A stretch of DNA of 64,000 nucleotides from Archangium lansingense (GCF_026626635.1 NZ_JAPNKA010000001.1:4154001-4218000), one strand, 5' to 3'. Shown: positions 16,801 through 26,024, numbered from the stretch's first letter. Numbers and translations: made by a program. Notes: generated by a model from the letters alone, not told the origin.

Positions 16801-17967
16801 GTGGCCCTCCCCACCGCTGCCCCATTGAAGTCCTCCTTTCTTGACCGTCTCGCCCGTGGACTTGGCGTCACTCGAGTGGCGCGGGTGACCGGGTTGGACC
16901 GCTCCGGGGTGGAGGTGGCTGCCGCAGTGCGTCCAGGCGGCTACGTGCTCCAGGTGTGCAACGGCAAGGGCCTGGATTTCCAGGCCGCGTCGGCCGGGGC
17001 CCTCCTGGAGACGGCAGAGCTGTGGGCCGCCGAGACGGTCCCCCTGGAGCGGCTCGTCTGGGGCTCTCTGGACGGGTTGGAGGCCGGAGGGCGCGCCGTC
17101 TGGGGGGCCGGGGCTCTGGGCACTCGGGGCGGAGTGGTCGTCCCCCGGTTGTGGAGCCGCGAGGTGCGCTGCGCCTGGCGCGAGGCCACCGAGCTGCACT
17201 CGGGCCAACCCGTGCTCGTCCCCGCCCAGGGGGTTTACTGCCCGCCCACGGGGGCTCCAGCGCTTGGCCCGGTGAGCGTGCAGTGGACGAGCAACGGCTC
17301 GGGTGCGCACCCCGAGCGGGCGCGGGCGCTCCTGCATGCGCTGCTGGAGGCGACCGAGCGAGACCAGCTCGCGCGCCTTCTTCCGGAGGGGTGGTCCGAG
17401 GAGGTACTTCGCTCTCGCATGCTGCGGCCATTGGGACTGGAGCAGGGCGCTCCCCGGACGGCGGCACTCGCGCGGACCCTCGGGGAGCGGGGCTTCGCCG
17501 TCCACCTCTTCGACCTGACGCCCGGCGCGCGGACTCCCGGTGCCGCGGGCTTGCCGGTGGGGGCGGCGCTGCTCGTGGACCGCGAGGAAGGGCCGGTGCC
17601 CCTGGCGGCGGGGTATGCCTGCGGACTGGGGAGGGACCAGGCCCTGCTCGGCGCCCTGCTGGAGGCCGCCCAATCCCGCCTGACTGACATCCACGGTGCA
17701 CGCGAGGACGTGGCCGCGACGGACCGGGAGGCTGCCCTGGCCCTGACGGCCGCCTGTGCCGGGGTACGTCCCCGACGGGATGTGGAGTCCATGCCCGACG
17801 TCTCCGAGGAGGTGTCCTCACCGGAGGAGGCGGTGCGCGAAGTGCTGGTGCGGCTCGGAAAGGCGGGCTTCCCCCGGGCCGCCGCTGTCGAGCTGGAGGC
17901 CCCTCTCCCCGGACTCCACGTGGTGCGCGTGGTGGTGCCGGGTCTGCGCGTCTCGGAGCTGCTGTGA
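16801..17967 (+). CDS. YcaO-domain protein (ATP-dependent backbone-modifying enzyme family)
   Basis: 388 residues from a GTG. YcaO landmarks occur in order: GKGLDFQAASAGALLETAELWA near residue 55-80, SNGSGAHPERARALLHALLEATERD near 160-185 and CGLGRDQALLGALLEAAQSR near 275-295, which carry the Glu/Gln/Arg residues binding Mg-ATP. The C-terminus ends in VVVPGLRVSELL rather than the Pro-rich tail of azoline-forming cyclodehydratases. Together with the coupled tfuA-like gene (GTGA overlap at 17964) this matches YcaO-TfuA pairs, known for thioamide formation in proteins and some RiPPs. No precursor peptide is seen nearby, so the substrate could be encoded elsewhere. Confidence 0.85.
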   Translation: MALPTAAPLKSSFLDRLARGLGVTRVARVTGLDRSGVEVAAAVRPGGYVLQVCNGKGLDFQAASAGALLETAELWAAETVPLERLVWGSLDGLEAGGRAVWGAGALGTRGGVVVPRLWSREVRCAWREATELHSGQPVLVPAQGVYCPPTGAPALGPVSVQWTSNGSGAHPERARALLHALLEATERDQLARLLPEGWSEEVLRSRMLRPLGLEQGAPRTAALARTLGERGFAVHLFDLTPGARTPGAAGLPVGAALLVDREEGPVPLAAGYACGLGRDQALLGALLEAAQSRLTDIHGAREDVAATDREAALALTAACAGVRPRRDVESMPDVSEEVSSPEEAVREVLVRLGKAGFPRAAAVELEAPLPGLHVVRVVVPGLRVSELL

Positions 17968-19154
17968 AACGACGTTCGGCCCCCTCTCGTCCTGATGACC
18001 TCATCGTCTTCCTCGGCCCCTCGCTGCCGCAGGAAGAGGCCCTGGCCCTGGCGCCCTGCCGGGTGCTGCCCCCCGCGCGCCAAGGGGACGTGTGGCGGGC
18101 CTTGTCGCTGCATCCGAGGGCCATCGCCCTGGTGGATGGCGTCTTCGAGGCGCAGCCCTCCGTCTGGCACCACGAGCTGCTGGCCGCGTTGGATGCGGGG
18201 GTGGCGGTGTTCGGCGGAGGCAGCATGGGGGCGCTGCGCGCGGCGGAGCTCGTGGAGCACGGCGTGGTGGGCGTGGGCCACATCTTCGAGGCCTACCGCC
18301 GGGGCGAGCTGGTGGATGACTCCGAGGTGGCGCTGCTCCACGCCGATGAGGAGCACGGCTTCCGTCCCCTCTCGGTACCGCTCGTCAACGTGCGTCACGC
18401 GGCTCGCCAGGCTCAGGACGCGCGAGTGCTCGCTCCTCGCGAGGCTCGGGCCCTGGTGGATGCGGCGGCGGCGCTCTTCTACCAGGACCGCACCTGGCCC
18501 CGAGTGCTGGCGGCAGTGGGCGAGGCGTGGCGTCCTGCCACCCGGGCGAAGTGGGACGCGTGGGCCGCCGGGGGCTTCGAGGACCTGAAGCGCGAGGATG
18601 CCCGTGCCTGCCTCCAGGCCGCATCGGCCTTCGTGGCCTCGGGCACACGTGCCCCGGTGCGAACGCGGACGGGCCGGGCCCCGCCCTCGTCGTACGTGCG
18701 TCGCCGCCGCCTCGTGGAGGGCCTGTGTGTGACGGATGAGGGCCTCGTGTCCTCGGAGGATGTGCTCACGGAGCTGCGCGCCGCGCCCGACGCGGGGGAG
18801 CTGGCGGAGGCGGGCCTGCGGCGGGCACTGCTCGCGGGCCAGGCACGGGCGCTCGGTCTCCTTCCCACCGCCGAGGAGGTGGCGCGGGCCGAGGCGGAGT
18901 GGTGGGCGCAGCTGAAGCTGCCTTCGGGAGAGCGCGAGGTGTACCTGGCCACCTGCGGCCTGGATGCTCACGAGGTGAGGCGGCTGTGTGAAGAGCGAGC
19001 ACTGGAGCGGCTCATGCTCGAGCACGCGTCGCGGTTGCTGCCGGATGGGCCCTCGTGGGACGAGGCGCTCGCGACCGAGGCGCGTCTGCGGGGCCGCTGG
19101 GTGGAGGAGGCCCGGCAGCTCGGAGCCCCGAAGCCGCGCCGGCGCAAGCGCTGA
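17964..19154 (+). CDS. TfuA-like core domain protein
   Basis: 396 residues, starting at a GTG that overlaps the YcaO stop by 4 bp. The N-terminal ~200 residues match the TfuA core: IVFLGPSLP, then IALVDGVFEAQPSVWHHELLAAL, VFGGGSMGALRAAELVEHG and IFEAYRRGELVDDSEVALLH. The second half is helical, Arg/Ala/Glu rich and less conserved. In known systems TfuA partners YcaO, delivering sulfur or enhancing thioamidation. The pair is likely one functional unit. The final residues are Lys/Arg-rich. Confidence 0.87.
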   Translation: MKRRSAPSRPDDLIVFLGPSLPQEEALALAPCRVLPPARQGDVWRALSLHPRAIALVDGVFEAQPSVWHHELLAALDAGVAVFGGGSMGALRAAELVEHGVVGVGHIFEAYRRGELVDDSEVALLHADEEHGFRPLSVPLVNVRHAARQAQDARVLAPREARALVDAAAALFYQDRTWPRVLAAVGEAWRPATRAKWDAWAAGGFEDLKREDARACLQAASAFVASGTRAPVRTRTGRAPPSSYVRRRRLVEGLCVTDEGLVSSEDVLTELRAAPDAGELAEAGLRRALLAGQARALGLLPTAEEVARAEAEWWAQLKLPSGEREVYLATCGLDAHEVRRLCEERALERLMLEHASRLLPDGPSWDEALATEARLRGRWVEEARQLGAPKPRRRKR

Positions 19155-19281
19155 GCCCGGAGCGGGCATGCACGGTTGCTTGTGGACCTTCTGGTCATTC
19201 CGATGAGCGAGTGCCCCGAGGAATCGTTACGTTTGGCGGATGCGGCGCGAGGGGTGAGTGCGCGCCGGAGGCAGCGAGACG

Positions 19282-19524
19282 ATGACGCGGATATGCCAGG
19301 ACGAGGTGGGCCGCTGTGACTTCATCGACGTGCTCGAGGAGGCTGTCCTGCGGCACCGTCCGGTAGCGATCCAGCTCCGCGAGGGTGAGGCCTTCATCGA
19401 CGAGGTGCTGGACGTGGTCACCGAGCAGGGAGACGACTTCGCCGTCTTCAAGTCGCACGAGCGAGTGCCGGTGGGGGACATTCTGGCCGTGACGCGGGCG
19501 ATCCCCCCCGCGGCGCGGTGGTGA
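19282..19524 (+). CDS. Small protein resembling Rho-binding antiterminator Rof
   Basis: 80 residues from ATG 19282. The pattern CDFIDVLEEAVLRHRPVAIQL, then VLDVVTEQGDDFAVFKS and VPVGDILAVTRA, has the order of the small Sm-like Rof/YaeO fold: Cys-Asp, helix, strand V.IQL.EG, strand pair, then a final I..VT. Rof inhibits Rho-dependent termination. Similarity by eye is modest, and the protein may be a different Sm-like domain. It lies 31 bp ahead of the DNA methyltransferase gene, same strand, so the two may be cotranscribed. Confidence 0.55.
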   Translation: MTRICQDEVGRCDFIDVLEEAVLRHRPVAIQLREGEAFIDEVLDVVTEQGDDFAVFKSHERVPVGDILAVTRAIPPAARW

Positions 19525-19555
19525 AGCGGGGCGGCTGGGGTAGGGTGCGCGCCGG

Positions 19556-20389
19556 ATGAATTCTCACAACGAGCTCGAGTCCTTCCGCTGTGTGCGGGCC
19601 GATGCGCGGGAGCCCGGGGGATACCGGGCGGCGCTGGGAGAGGCGAAGGCCACCTTCCTGCACACGGATCCGCCGTATTGCCTGCTCACGCGACGGCGCA
19701 AGGGGGGAGACCTGCGAGACCCCCGGGCGAACAAGAAGATCGATCGCAACCCCATCGTGCGCTTCGAGACGGTGCGCGACTACCGCGTCTTCACCGAGGA
19801 GTGGATGACGCGGGCGGTGGCGCACCTGACGCCGGACGCCACGCTGGCCATCTGGACGAACCTGCTGGGCAAGGAGCCCATTCTCGCGGTGGCCCGCTCG
19901 CTGGGTTTCAGCCACCTGAGGGGCGAGTACGTCTGGGGCAAGCGCACCACGGACAAGAACGCCAACGAGCAGAACCTTCGCGTCTACGAGGTGGCGCTGG
20001 TGCTCTCGCGTACGCCCGCGCCCGCGCTGGAGCCCGGCGGCCTGCCCACCGTCTGGGCGGTGGTGGGCGGTTACGACGACGATGCCGAGGCGGCGCGCTG
20101 GGGCAACCATCCCCACCACAAGCCCTTCTCCGTGCTGGAGCCGCTGGTTCGCACGTGGAGCCGGCCGGGAGATTGGGTGTTGGACCCCTTCGCGGGCAGT
20201 GGCTCCATGCCGGCGGCGGCGCTTCGACTTGGGCGCAAGGCGGCATGTCTGGAGGTAGAGCCCGAGTGGGCCGAGCGGGTGAGCCGGCGGCTGCGTGAGA
20301 CAGCGAGTGAACAGGTCCGAGGGGGGGACGGCCCACCGGAGCGGGCTTCCGCCGACGATGGTGTATCCGCCCCAGTGAATCGCCGGTAG
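19556..20389 (+). CDS. DNA methyltransferase (N6-adenine/N4-cytosine, beta-type motif order)
   Basis: 277 residues. The catalytic motif DPPY (FLHTDPPYCLL, near residue 38) precedes the SAM-binding motif VLDPFAGSGSMPAAAL (near 205) and LEVEPEWAERVSRRL. That order is the beta class. The region between them, with TRRRKGGDLRDPRANKK and WGKRTTDKNANEQNLRVYEV, probably recognises the target. There is no restriction enzyme next to it, so it is an orphan methylase. The C-terminal ~30 residues are Gly/Pro/Asp-rich and look disordered. Confidence 0.88.
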   Translation: MNSHNELESFRCVRADAREPGGYRAALGEAKATFLHTDPPYCLLTRRRKGGDLRDPRANKKIDRNPIVRFETVRDYRVFTEEWMTRAVAHLTPDATLAIWTNLLGKEPILAVARSLGFSHLRGEYVWGKRTTDKNANEQNLRVYEVALVLSRTPAPALEPGGLPTVWAVVGGYDDDAEAARWGNHPHHKPFSVLEPLVRTWSRPGDWVLDPFAGSGSMPAAALRLGRKAACLEVEPEWAERVSRRLRETASEQVRGGDGPPERASADDGVSAPVNRR

Positions 20390-20449
20390 GCTGCACCCCT
20401 TCCCTGTCCCCAGGGAATCTTCTCCCCGCACCACGCAAGAGGCTCCCGG

Positions 20450-21736
20450 ATGAAGCAGCACCAGAAGATGCTCCTGGGCATCGTCATCGGCACCTTGGCG
20501 GGCATCGCCGCCAACCTCCTGGCGGGCGGGACGCCCTGGCTCGAGTGGGTGGTGACGAACATCACCGGGCTGGTGGGGCAGATCTTCCTTCGGTTGCTGC
20601 TGATGCTGGTGGTGCCGCTGCTCTTCTCCGCGCTGGTGATGGGCGTGTGCGAGCTGGACCTGAAGCAGCTGGGCCGGCTGGGCCTGCGGACCATGGGCTA
20701 CACCGTGGTCGTCTCCAGCATCGCGGTGCTCATCGGCTTGCTGCTGGTCAACACGCTCAAGCCGGGCGTGGGGCTGAGCGACGAGGCGCGTGCGCTGGCA
20801 ATGAAGGGCACCTCGGTGCAGGCGGCCCCCGCACCGAGCAGTACCGCGGTGTCCTCGCTGATCGCGGCCATGGTGCCCAGCAACCCGCTGAAGGCAGCGG
20901 CGGATGGGGACATGATCGCCCTCATCGTCTTCTCGCTCATCTTCGGCCTGGGGCTGGCGCTGACGGACACCCCGGCGGCGAAGCGGCTGCGTGAAACCGT
21001 CCAGGGCCTGCACGACGTGATGATGAGGCTCATCGACGGGGTGCTGAAGCTGGCGCCCATCGGCGTGGGGGCGCTGCTCTTCAGCATGATGGCACGCCTG
21101 GGCATGAGCATCCTGATGCAGGTGGCCTCCTACGTGGGCGTGGTGCTGCTGGCGCTCGGGCTGCACATGTTCGTCGTGTACTCGCTGTCGGTGCGCTTCC
21201 TCGGGGGGCGCAACCCGGTGGCCTTCTTCCGCGATTGCCGGCTGGCCATCGTCACCGCCTTCTCCACGGCATCCTCCAGCGCCACGCTGCCCACCGCGCT
21301 CAAGGTGGCCGAGGAGAACCTCAAGCTGCCGCGCAACGTGTCGCGCTTCGTGCTCACCGCCGGCTCGGCGATGAACCAGAACGGCACCGCGCTCTTCGAG
21401 GGCGTCACCGTGCTCTTCCTGGCGCAGGTGTTCGGCGTGCAACTGAGCCTGCCGGACCAGGCCGTCGTGATGTTCATTTGCGTGCTGGCGGGCATTGGCA
21501 CCGCGGGCGTGCCGGCCGGCTCCATCCCCGTCATCGCGATGATTCTGGGCATGTTCAAGATTCCCCCCGAGGGACTCGCGCTGGTGCTGGGCGTGGACCG
21601 CTTCCTCGACATGTGCCGCACCACGCTCAACGTGACGGGCGACCTGGCCGCGGCCGTCTATGTGTCTCGGGGCGAGCCCAACCTGGAGGACGAGGCCCGG
21701 GCTGCCCGATTAGAGCCTGATTCGTCTGCCTCCTGA
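20450..21736 (+). CDS. Dicarboxylate/amino acid:cation symporter (DAACS/GltP family)
   Basis: 428 residues, a multi-pass inner-membrane transporter. Diagnostic segments are TASSSATLPTALK (helical hairpin 1, Ser-rich tip), AMNQNGTALFEG in place of the NMDGT motif of TM7, GIGTAGVPAGSIPVIAMIL (hairpin 2) and DRFLDMCRTTLNVTGDLAAA (TM8, with the substrate-binding Asp/Arg/Thr/Asn). Family members import glutamate, aspartate or C4-dicarboxylates with Na+ or H+. The Asp to Gln change inside NMDGT (NQNGT) is notable since that region helps form a cation site. A single-gene unit, with a 7-bp hairpin at 21745-21767 downstream. Confidence 0.92.
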   Translation: MKQHQKMLLGIVIGTLAGIAANLLAGGTPWLEWVVTNITGLVGQIFLRLLLMLVVPLLFSALVMGVCELDLKQLGRLGLRTMGYTVVVSSIAVLIGLLLVNTLKPGVGLSDEARALAMKGTSVQAAPAPSSTAVSSLIAAMVPSNPLKAAADGDMIALIVFSLIFGLGLALTDTPAAKRLRETVQGLHDVMMRLIDGVLKLAPIGVGALLFSMMARLGMSILMQVASYVGVVLLALGLHMFVVYSLSVRFLGGRNPVAFFRDCRLAIVTAFSTASSSATLPTALKVAEENLKLPRNVSRFVLTAGSAMNQNGTALFEGVTVLFLAQVFGVQLSLPDQAVVMFICVLAGIGTAGVPAGSIPVIAMILGMFKIPPEGLALVLGVDRFLDMCRTTLNVTGDLAAAVYVSRGEPNLEDEARAARLEPDSSAS

Positions 21737-21813
21737 GCAGACAGGGGAGCACGGCTTGCTTGCTCCCGCAGCATCGCCGTCCCATACCCGTAGGACAGAA
21801 GGAGTAACCCACT

Positions 21814-22296
21814 ATGAAGGTGTCCAAGGACAGCGTGGTCTCGTTGGAGTACCGGTTGCACCTCGGAGACGGACAGGTGGTTGACGAGAGTGAGCCTGGG
21901 AAGCCCCTCGCCTACATGCATGGCCATGGGCAGATCGTCCCGGGCCTGGAAGGGCAGTTGGAGGGCATGTCCGCCGGCGAGTCCAAGAAGGTGGTGGTGC
22001 CTCCTTCCCAGGGATATGGCGAGCATGATCCGCGAGGCCTCCAGGAGGTGCCCCGCGAGATGTTCCCCCCGAATGCCAACCTCCAGGCGGGCATGACCAT
22101 CAGCGCGCAGACGGCGGACGGGGACGTCATCCCCATCACCATTCGCGAGCTGAAGGGGGAGAAGGTAGTGGTGGACCTCAACCACCCCATGGCTGGCAAG
22201 ACGCTCCACTTCGACATCACCGTGCGTGAAGTCCGCGCGGCCACCGACGAGGAGAAGGAGCACGGCCACGCCCACGGGCCGGGCGGCGCGCACTGA
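21814..22296 (+). CDS. slyD: FKBP-type peptidyl-prolyl isomerase, SlyD-like
   Basis: 160 residues, with AGAAGGAG upstream at about 21797-21803. FKBP halves flank an IF (insert-in-flap) domain: VSLEYRLHLGDGQVVDES, GHGQIVPGLEGQLEGM, VPPSQGYGEHD, then the inserted domain and HPMAGKTLHFDITVREVR. The short C-terminal tail EHGHAHGPGGAH is His-rich, a small version of the metal-binding tail of E. coli SlyD. It is a cytoplasmic folding helper with possible nickel handling. Confidence 0.92.
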   Translation: MKVSKDSVVSLEYRLHLGDGQVVDESEPGKPLAYMHGHGQIVPGLEGQLEGMSAGESKKVVVPPSQGYGEHDPRGLQEVPREMFPPNANLQAGMTISAQTADGDVIPITIRELKGEKVVVDLNHPMAGKTLHFDITVREVRAATDEEKEHGHAHGPGGAH

Positions 22297-22370
22297 CCGG
22301 GCGGCTGGGCCGGCCCAAAAGCAATACCCACTCGTGGGGTAGGGGGGTGTTCCGGTATCTTCCACCCCCC

Positions 22371-24260
22371 ATGAGCCAGCCCGCCTCGCCCTCCCCCCAG
22401 CAGCTCCAGATTCATCCCGAGCCCGAGCTGCCGAAGAAGGACTCCGCCGCCGCCGCCCAGGATCCCGAGCGGTACTGGCTGCAGAACGTCTACAAGGGCG
22501 CCGAGAACCAGCTCACCGTACGCGCCGTCATCGCGGGCATGCTGATTGGCGCGGTGATGTGCCTGTCCAACCTGTACGTCATCCTCAAGACGGGCTGGAG
22601 CCTGGGCGTCACCATCACGGCGTGTGTCCTCTCCTTCGCCGCCTTCGGCGCCCTGCGGGCCGTGGGGCTGGTGAAGACGGAGGTGACGGCGCTGGAGAAC
22701 AACGCGGTGGGCTCGGTGGCCTCGGGAGCGGGGTACATGACGGGCGGCGGCAACATGGCGGCCGTGCCCGCGCTGCTGATGCTCACCGGGACGCTGCCGT
22801 CCGCGGGATGGCTGGTGGCTTGGTTCGCGGTGGTGTCGGCGATGGGCGTCTTCGCGGCCATCCCCATCAAGCGCCAGCTCATCAACGTGGAGCAGCTCCC
22901 GTTCCCCACGGGCACCGCTACCGCCGAGACGCTCCAGGCGCTCCACGGGCATGACGAGAGTTCGCGCGGCAAGGCGCGCTACCTGGGTATCGCGGGCCTG
23001 GTGGGAGCCGTCGTCGCGTTCTGGCGGGAGGGCAGGGCCTCGTGGCTGGCGTGGAACCTGCCCTCGAAGCTGAGCCTGCCCTTCACCATCGCCGGCAAGC
23101 CGGCGGGGGCGTGGACGCTCTCGCTCGACCTGAGCCTGCTGCTGATTGGCGCCGGGGCGCTGGTGAGCTTCAAGACGGGCTGGTCCATGGTGCTGGGCGC
23201 CATCTTCACCTACGGCTTCCTCGCGCCGGAGATGGTCAGCCGCGGCGTCATCCCCGAGGTGACGTACAAGGCCATCAATGGCTGGGCGCTGTGGACGGGG
23301 GCCTCGGTGCTCGTGTCCTCGGGTCTGCTGTCCTTCGCCTTCCAGTGGCGCAGCGTGGCGAAGTCGTTCAGGGCGCTCTCGGGCCTCTTCGGGAAGAACG
23401 CCGAGGAGGAGAAGGATCCGCTCGCGGACGTGGAGTGCCCGCCGACCTGGTTCCCCCTCGGCTTCCTGGTGCTGGGCCCCATCGTGGTGGGGCTGATGGC
23501 GTACCTCTTCCAGATTCCGTGGTGGGCGGGTGTCATCGCCCTGCCGCTGTCGGTGGTGATGGGAGTGATTGCCTCGCGCGTCACGGGAGAGACGGACACC
23601 ACGCCCACCAAGGCGCTCGGGCCGGTGACGCAGCTGCTCTACGGAGCCATCCTGCCCGGCAACCTCGCGGCCAACGTGATGAGCGCCAACGCCACGGGCG
23701 GCGTGGGCCTGCACTCGGCGGACCTGCTCACGAACCTCAAGACGGGCTGGCTGCTGGGCGCCAGCCCGCGCAAGCAGTTCATCGGGCAGCTCTTCGGCGT
23801 GCTGGCCGGAGCGGCGGTGGTGGTGCCTGCCTTCAACCTGCTGGTGCCGAGCGCGGAGGTGCTGGGCACCGAGGAGTTCCCCGCGCCGTCCTCGCTGGTG
23901 TGGGCTGGCGTGTCGAAGATGCTCGTCAACGGGGTGGACTCGCTGCACACGTCCGCGCGCATTGGTGCGGTGTGTGGCCTGGCGCTGGGCGTGGCGCTGG
24001 TGCTGCTGGAGCGCTGGGCCCCGAAGAAGGCCAAGCCGTTCATTCCCTCGTCGGCGGGTCTGGGACTGGCCATCGTGATTCCCGGGGCGAGCTCCATCAG
24101 CTTCTTCATTGGCGCGGCCATCGCGGAGGTGCTGCGTCGCAAGCAGGCGAAGCTGGCCGAGGCCACCGTGCTCCCGGTGAGCTCGGGCTTCATCGCCGGT
24201 GAGAGCCTCATGGGCATCGCCGTGGCGATGCTCAAGGCCTTCGGATTCATGCCCAAGTAG
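22371..24260 (+). CDS. OPT family oligopeptide transporter
   Basis: 629 residues from ATG 22371; an in-frame GTG at 22347 is possible but less likely. After a Pro/Ser-rich N-terminus, about 14-16 hydrophobic segments follow. Family features include LTVRAVIAGMLIGAVMCLSNLYVILKTGW and later NLKTGWLLGASPRKQFIGQLFG, both typical of prokaryotic OPT proteins. These import small peptides or metal chelates, probably with protons. Its 3' end lies 2 bp from the start of the FAD-linked oxidase, which suggests cotranscription. Confidence 0.9.
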   Translation: MSQPASPSPQQLQIHPEPELPKKDSAAAAQDPERYWLQNVYKGAENQLTVRAVIAGMLIGAVMCLSNLYVILKTGWSLGVTITACVLSFAAFGALRAVGLVKTEVTALENNAVGSVASGAGYMTGGGNMAAVPALLMLTGTLPSAGWLVAWFAVVSAMGVFAAIPIKRQLINVEQLPFPTGTATAETLQALHGHDESSRGKARYLGIAGLVGAVVAFWREGRASWLAWNLPSKLSLPFTIAGKPAGAWTLSLDLSLLLIGAGALVSFKTGWSMVLGAIFTYGFLAPEMVSRGVIPEVTYKAINGWALWTGASVLVSSGLLSFAFQWRSVAKSFRALSGLFGKNAEEEKDPLADVECPPTWFPLGFLVLGPIVVGLMAYLFQIPWWAGVIALPLSVVMGVIASRVTGETDTTPTKALGPVTQLLYGAILPGNLAANVMSANATGGVGLHSADLLTNLKTGWLLGASPRKQFIGQLFGVLAGAAVVVPAFNLLVPSAEVLGTEEFPAPSSLVWAGVSKMLVNGVDSLHTSARIGAVCGLALGVALVLLERWAPKKAKPFIPSSAGLGLAIVIPGASSISFFIGAAIAEVLRRKQAKLAEATVLPVSSGFIAGESLMGIAVAMLKAFGFMPK

Positions 24261-24262
24261 GG

Positions 24263-25639
24263 ATGGTGGGACGCGTGGACCTGTTGCGAGAGCTTGCTGC
24301 TGTCCTGCCGCCCGAGGGACTCGTCACCGACCCCGATGTGCTCGAGTCGCACCGCCGGGACCAGGCGGGGTGGGCCTCCGCGGGTTCCCCTCGCGTCCTC
24401 GTCCGCCCGGCGTCGACAGCCGAGGTGCAGGCCGTGCTCCGTGTGGCCTCGGCTCATCGCATTCCCGTGGTTCCCCGCGGAGCGGGTTCGGGGCTGTCGG
24501 GCGGCGCCAACGCGGTGGACGGCTGCATCGTGCTCTCGCTCACGCGGATGAACCGCATCCTGGAGCTCGACCGGCGAGGCCTGTACGCCGTCGTCCAACC
24601 AGGAGTCATCAACGGCGCGCTCAAGGCCGCCGCGGCGGAGCTGGGGCTCTGGTACGCGCCGGACCCGGCGAGCTGGGAGTTCTCGACCCTCGGCGGCAAC
24701 CTCGCGACCAATGCGGGTGGCCTGTGCTGCGTGAAGTACGGCGTGACCGGGGATGCCGTGCTCGGGCTCGAGGCCGTCCTCGCCGATGGCTCCGTCGTCC
24801 GGACCGGCGGCCGCATGGTCAAGAACGTCGCTGGCTATGATCTCACCCGGCTGTTCGTCGGCTCCGAGGGCACGCTCGGTATCATCACCGAGGCCACGCT
24901 GAAGCTCCGACCGCGCCCGCCTCCGGCCACGACGCTGGTGGCCTCGTTCCCGACGCTCGTGGGGGCCGGATCGGCAGTCACGGAGATCATGGCCGGCATG
25001 CGGCCCTCGCTCCTGGAGCTGATGGATCGCACGACCGTCCGGGCCGTCGAGGCCGCCAGACCCATGGGGCTGGACGTCAACGCCGCGGCACTTCTGCTGG
25101 CACGCTCCGATGCAGGGGGAGAGCAGGGCGTGGCGGAGTGCGCGCGGATGGCGACGCTCTGCGAGGCCGCTGGAGCGACCTTTATTGTGAACTCCTCCGA
25201 CGAGGCCGAAGGCGAGCTGCTGATGGGCGCGCGCCGGTTCGCCTTCCCAGCGCTGGAGCGGCAGGGCTCAACGTTGCTCGATGACGTGGGAGTGCCGCTC
25301 TCGCGCATTCCGGACCTGCTCGCGGCGGTCGAGCGCATCGCCGAGCAGCGGGGGGTGCTCATCGGGACGTTCGGGCACGCGGGCGACGGGAACATGCACC
25401 CCACGCTCGTCTTCGACCCGAACGACCCGGACGCGGTGGCACGGGCGAAAGCGGCGTTCGATGACATCCTGCACGCGGTGCTCGAGCTGGGAGGGACCAT
25501 CACCGGAGAGCACGGGGTCGGCTCGCTCAAGCGCCCGTTCATCGCACGGCAGCTCGGTCCTGAAACTCACCGGCTGCACCTCGCCATCAAGAGCGCGATG
25601 GATCCGCTCGGCATCCTCAACCCCGGCAAGCTGCTCTGA
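24263..25639 (+). CDS. FAD-binding oxidase, GlcD / D-lactate dehydrogenase type
   Basis: 458 residues. The N-terminal PCMH-type FAD domain carries VRPASTAEVQAVLRVASAH, VPRGAGSGLSGGANAVDG, STLGGNLATNAGGLCCVKYGVTG and GRMVKNVAGYDLTRLFVGSEGTLGIITEATLKL. The C-terminal oxidase domain ends with FGHAGDGNMHPTL and GEHGVGSLKRPF with the active-site His. It oxidises a 2-hydroxy acid (glycolate, D-lactate or similar); GlcE and GlcF partners are not adjacent, so it may be a single-subunit D-lactate dehydrogenase. It starts 2 bp after the OPT gene stop. Confidence 0.92.
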   Translation: MVGRVDLLRELAAVLPPEGLVTDPDVLESHRRDQAGWASAGSPRVLVRPASTAEVQAVLRVASAHRIPVVPRGAGSGLSGGANAVDGCIVLSLTRMNRILELDRRGLYAVVQPGVINGALKAAAAELGLWYAPDPASWEFSTLGGNLATNAGGLCCVKYGVTGDAVLGLEAVLADGSVVRTGGRMVKNVAGYDLTRLFVGSEGTLGIITEATLKLRPRPPPATTLVASFPTLVGAGSAVTEIMAGMRPSLLELMDRTTVRAVEAARPMGLDVNAAALLLARSDAGGEQGVAECARMATLCEAAGATFIVNSSDEAEGELLMGARRFAFPALERQGSTLLDDVGVPLSRIPDLLAAVERIAEQRGVLIGTFGHAGDGNMHPTLVFDPNDPDAVARAKAAFDDILHAVLELGGTITGEHGVGSLKRPFIARQLGPETHRLHLAIKSAMDPLGILNPGKLL

Positions 25640-25640
25640 T

Positions 25641-26024
25641 TCATTGCCGGCGTGGCACCAGGACACACTGGCCGATCTCCGTGTCACACGCGGGAACGAG
25701 TTCTCTCGGGTCCAGGCAGGCGACGGTGACGCACTCTCCCGGCTGGCAGACAATGGATGCCTGCTGGGCCAATGCGCGCGCTCGCCGCTGGAACTCGGTG
25801 AGGTTCGCCCTCGAGTTGACCGCGCCGAAGCATTGGAACGCGCCCAGGCAGTTCTGCCCGCCAGCCAGGGCGAGCAGATCGATCTTCTGGCAGGTGTCAC
25901 CCGGGCTGCATTGGGCGTAGTGGGAGACCAGCTCCGTGGCGCCCTCTTGAAGCTGCTCGCAGTTGGCACACCCCGACAGCCACAGCGCCAGCGCCGCCAT
26001 CCCCGAAACGAGCATCCGTCTCAT
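25641..26024 (-). CDS. Cys-rich lipoprotein of unknown function
   Basis: 127 residues from ATG 26024. A lipoprotein signal ends in WLSGC (Cys about residue 19), so the mature protein is lipid-anchored. It contains about ten Cys (CANCEQL, CSPGDTCQK, CLGAFQCFG, CQPGECVTVACL), implying disulfides in the periplasm or outside. No known domain. It converges on the oxidase gene with 1 bp between stops. Such small disulfide-rich lipoproteins are common in myxobacteria. Confidence 0.75.
   Translation of the reverse strand: MRRMLVSGMAALALWLSGCANCEQLQEGATELVSHYAQCSPGDTCQKIDLLALAGGQNCLGAFQCFGAVNSRANLTEFQRRARALAQQASIVCQPGECVTVACLDPRELVPACDTEIGQCVLVPRRQ

Noticed and set aside
21745..21767. 7-bp stem GGGAGCA/TGCTCCC after the symporter gene
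   Set aside because: Too short and without a T-run to be called a terminator with confidence; mentioned only in the symporter entry.
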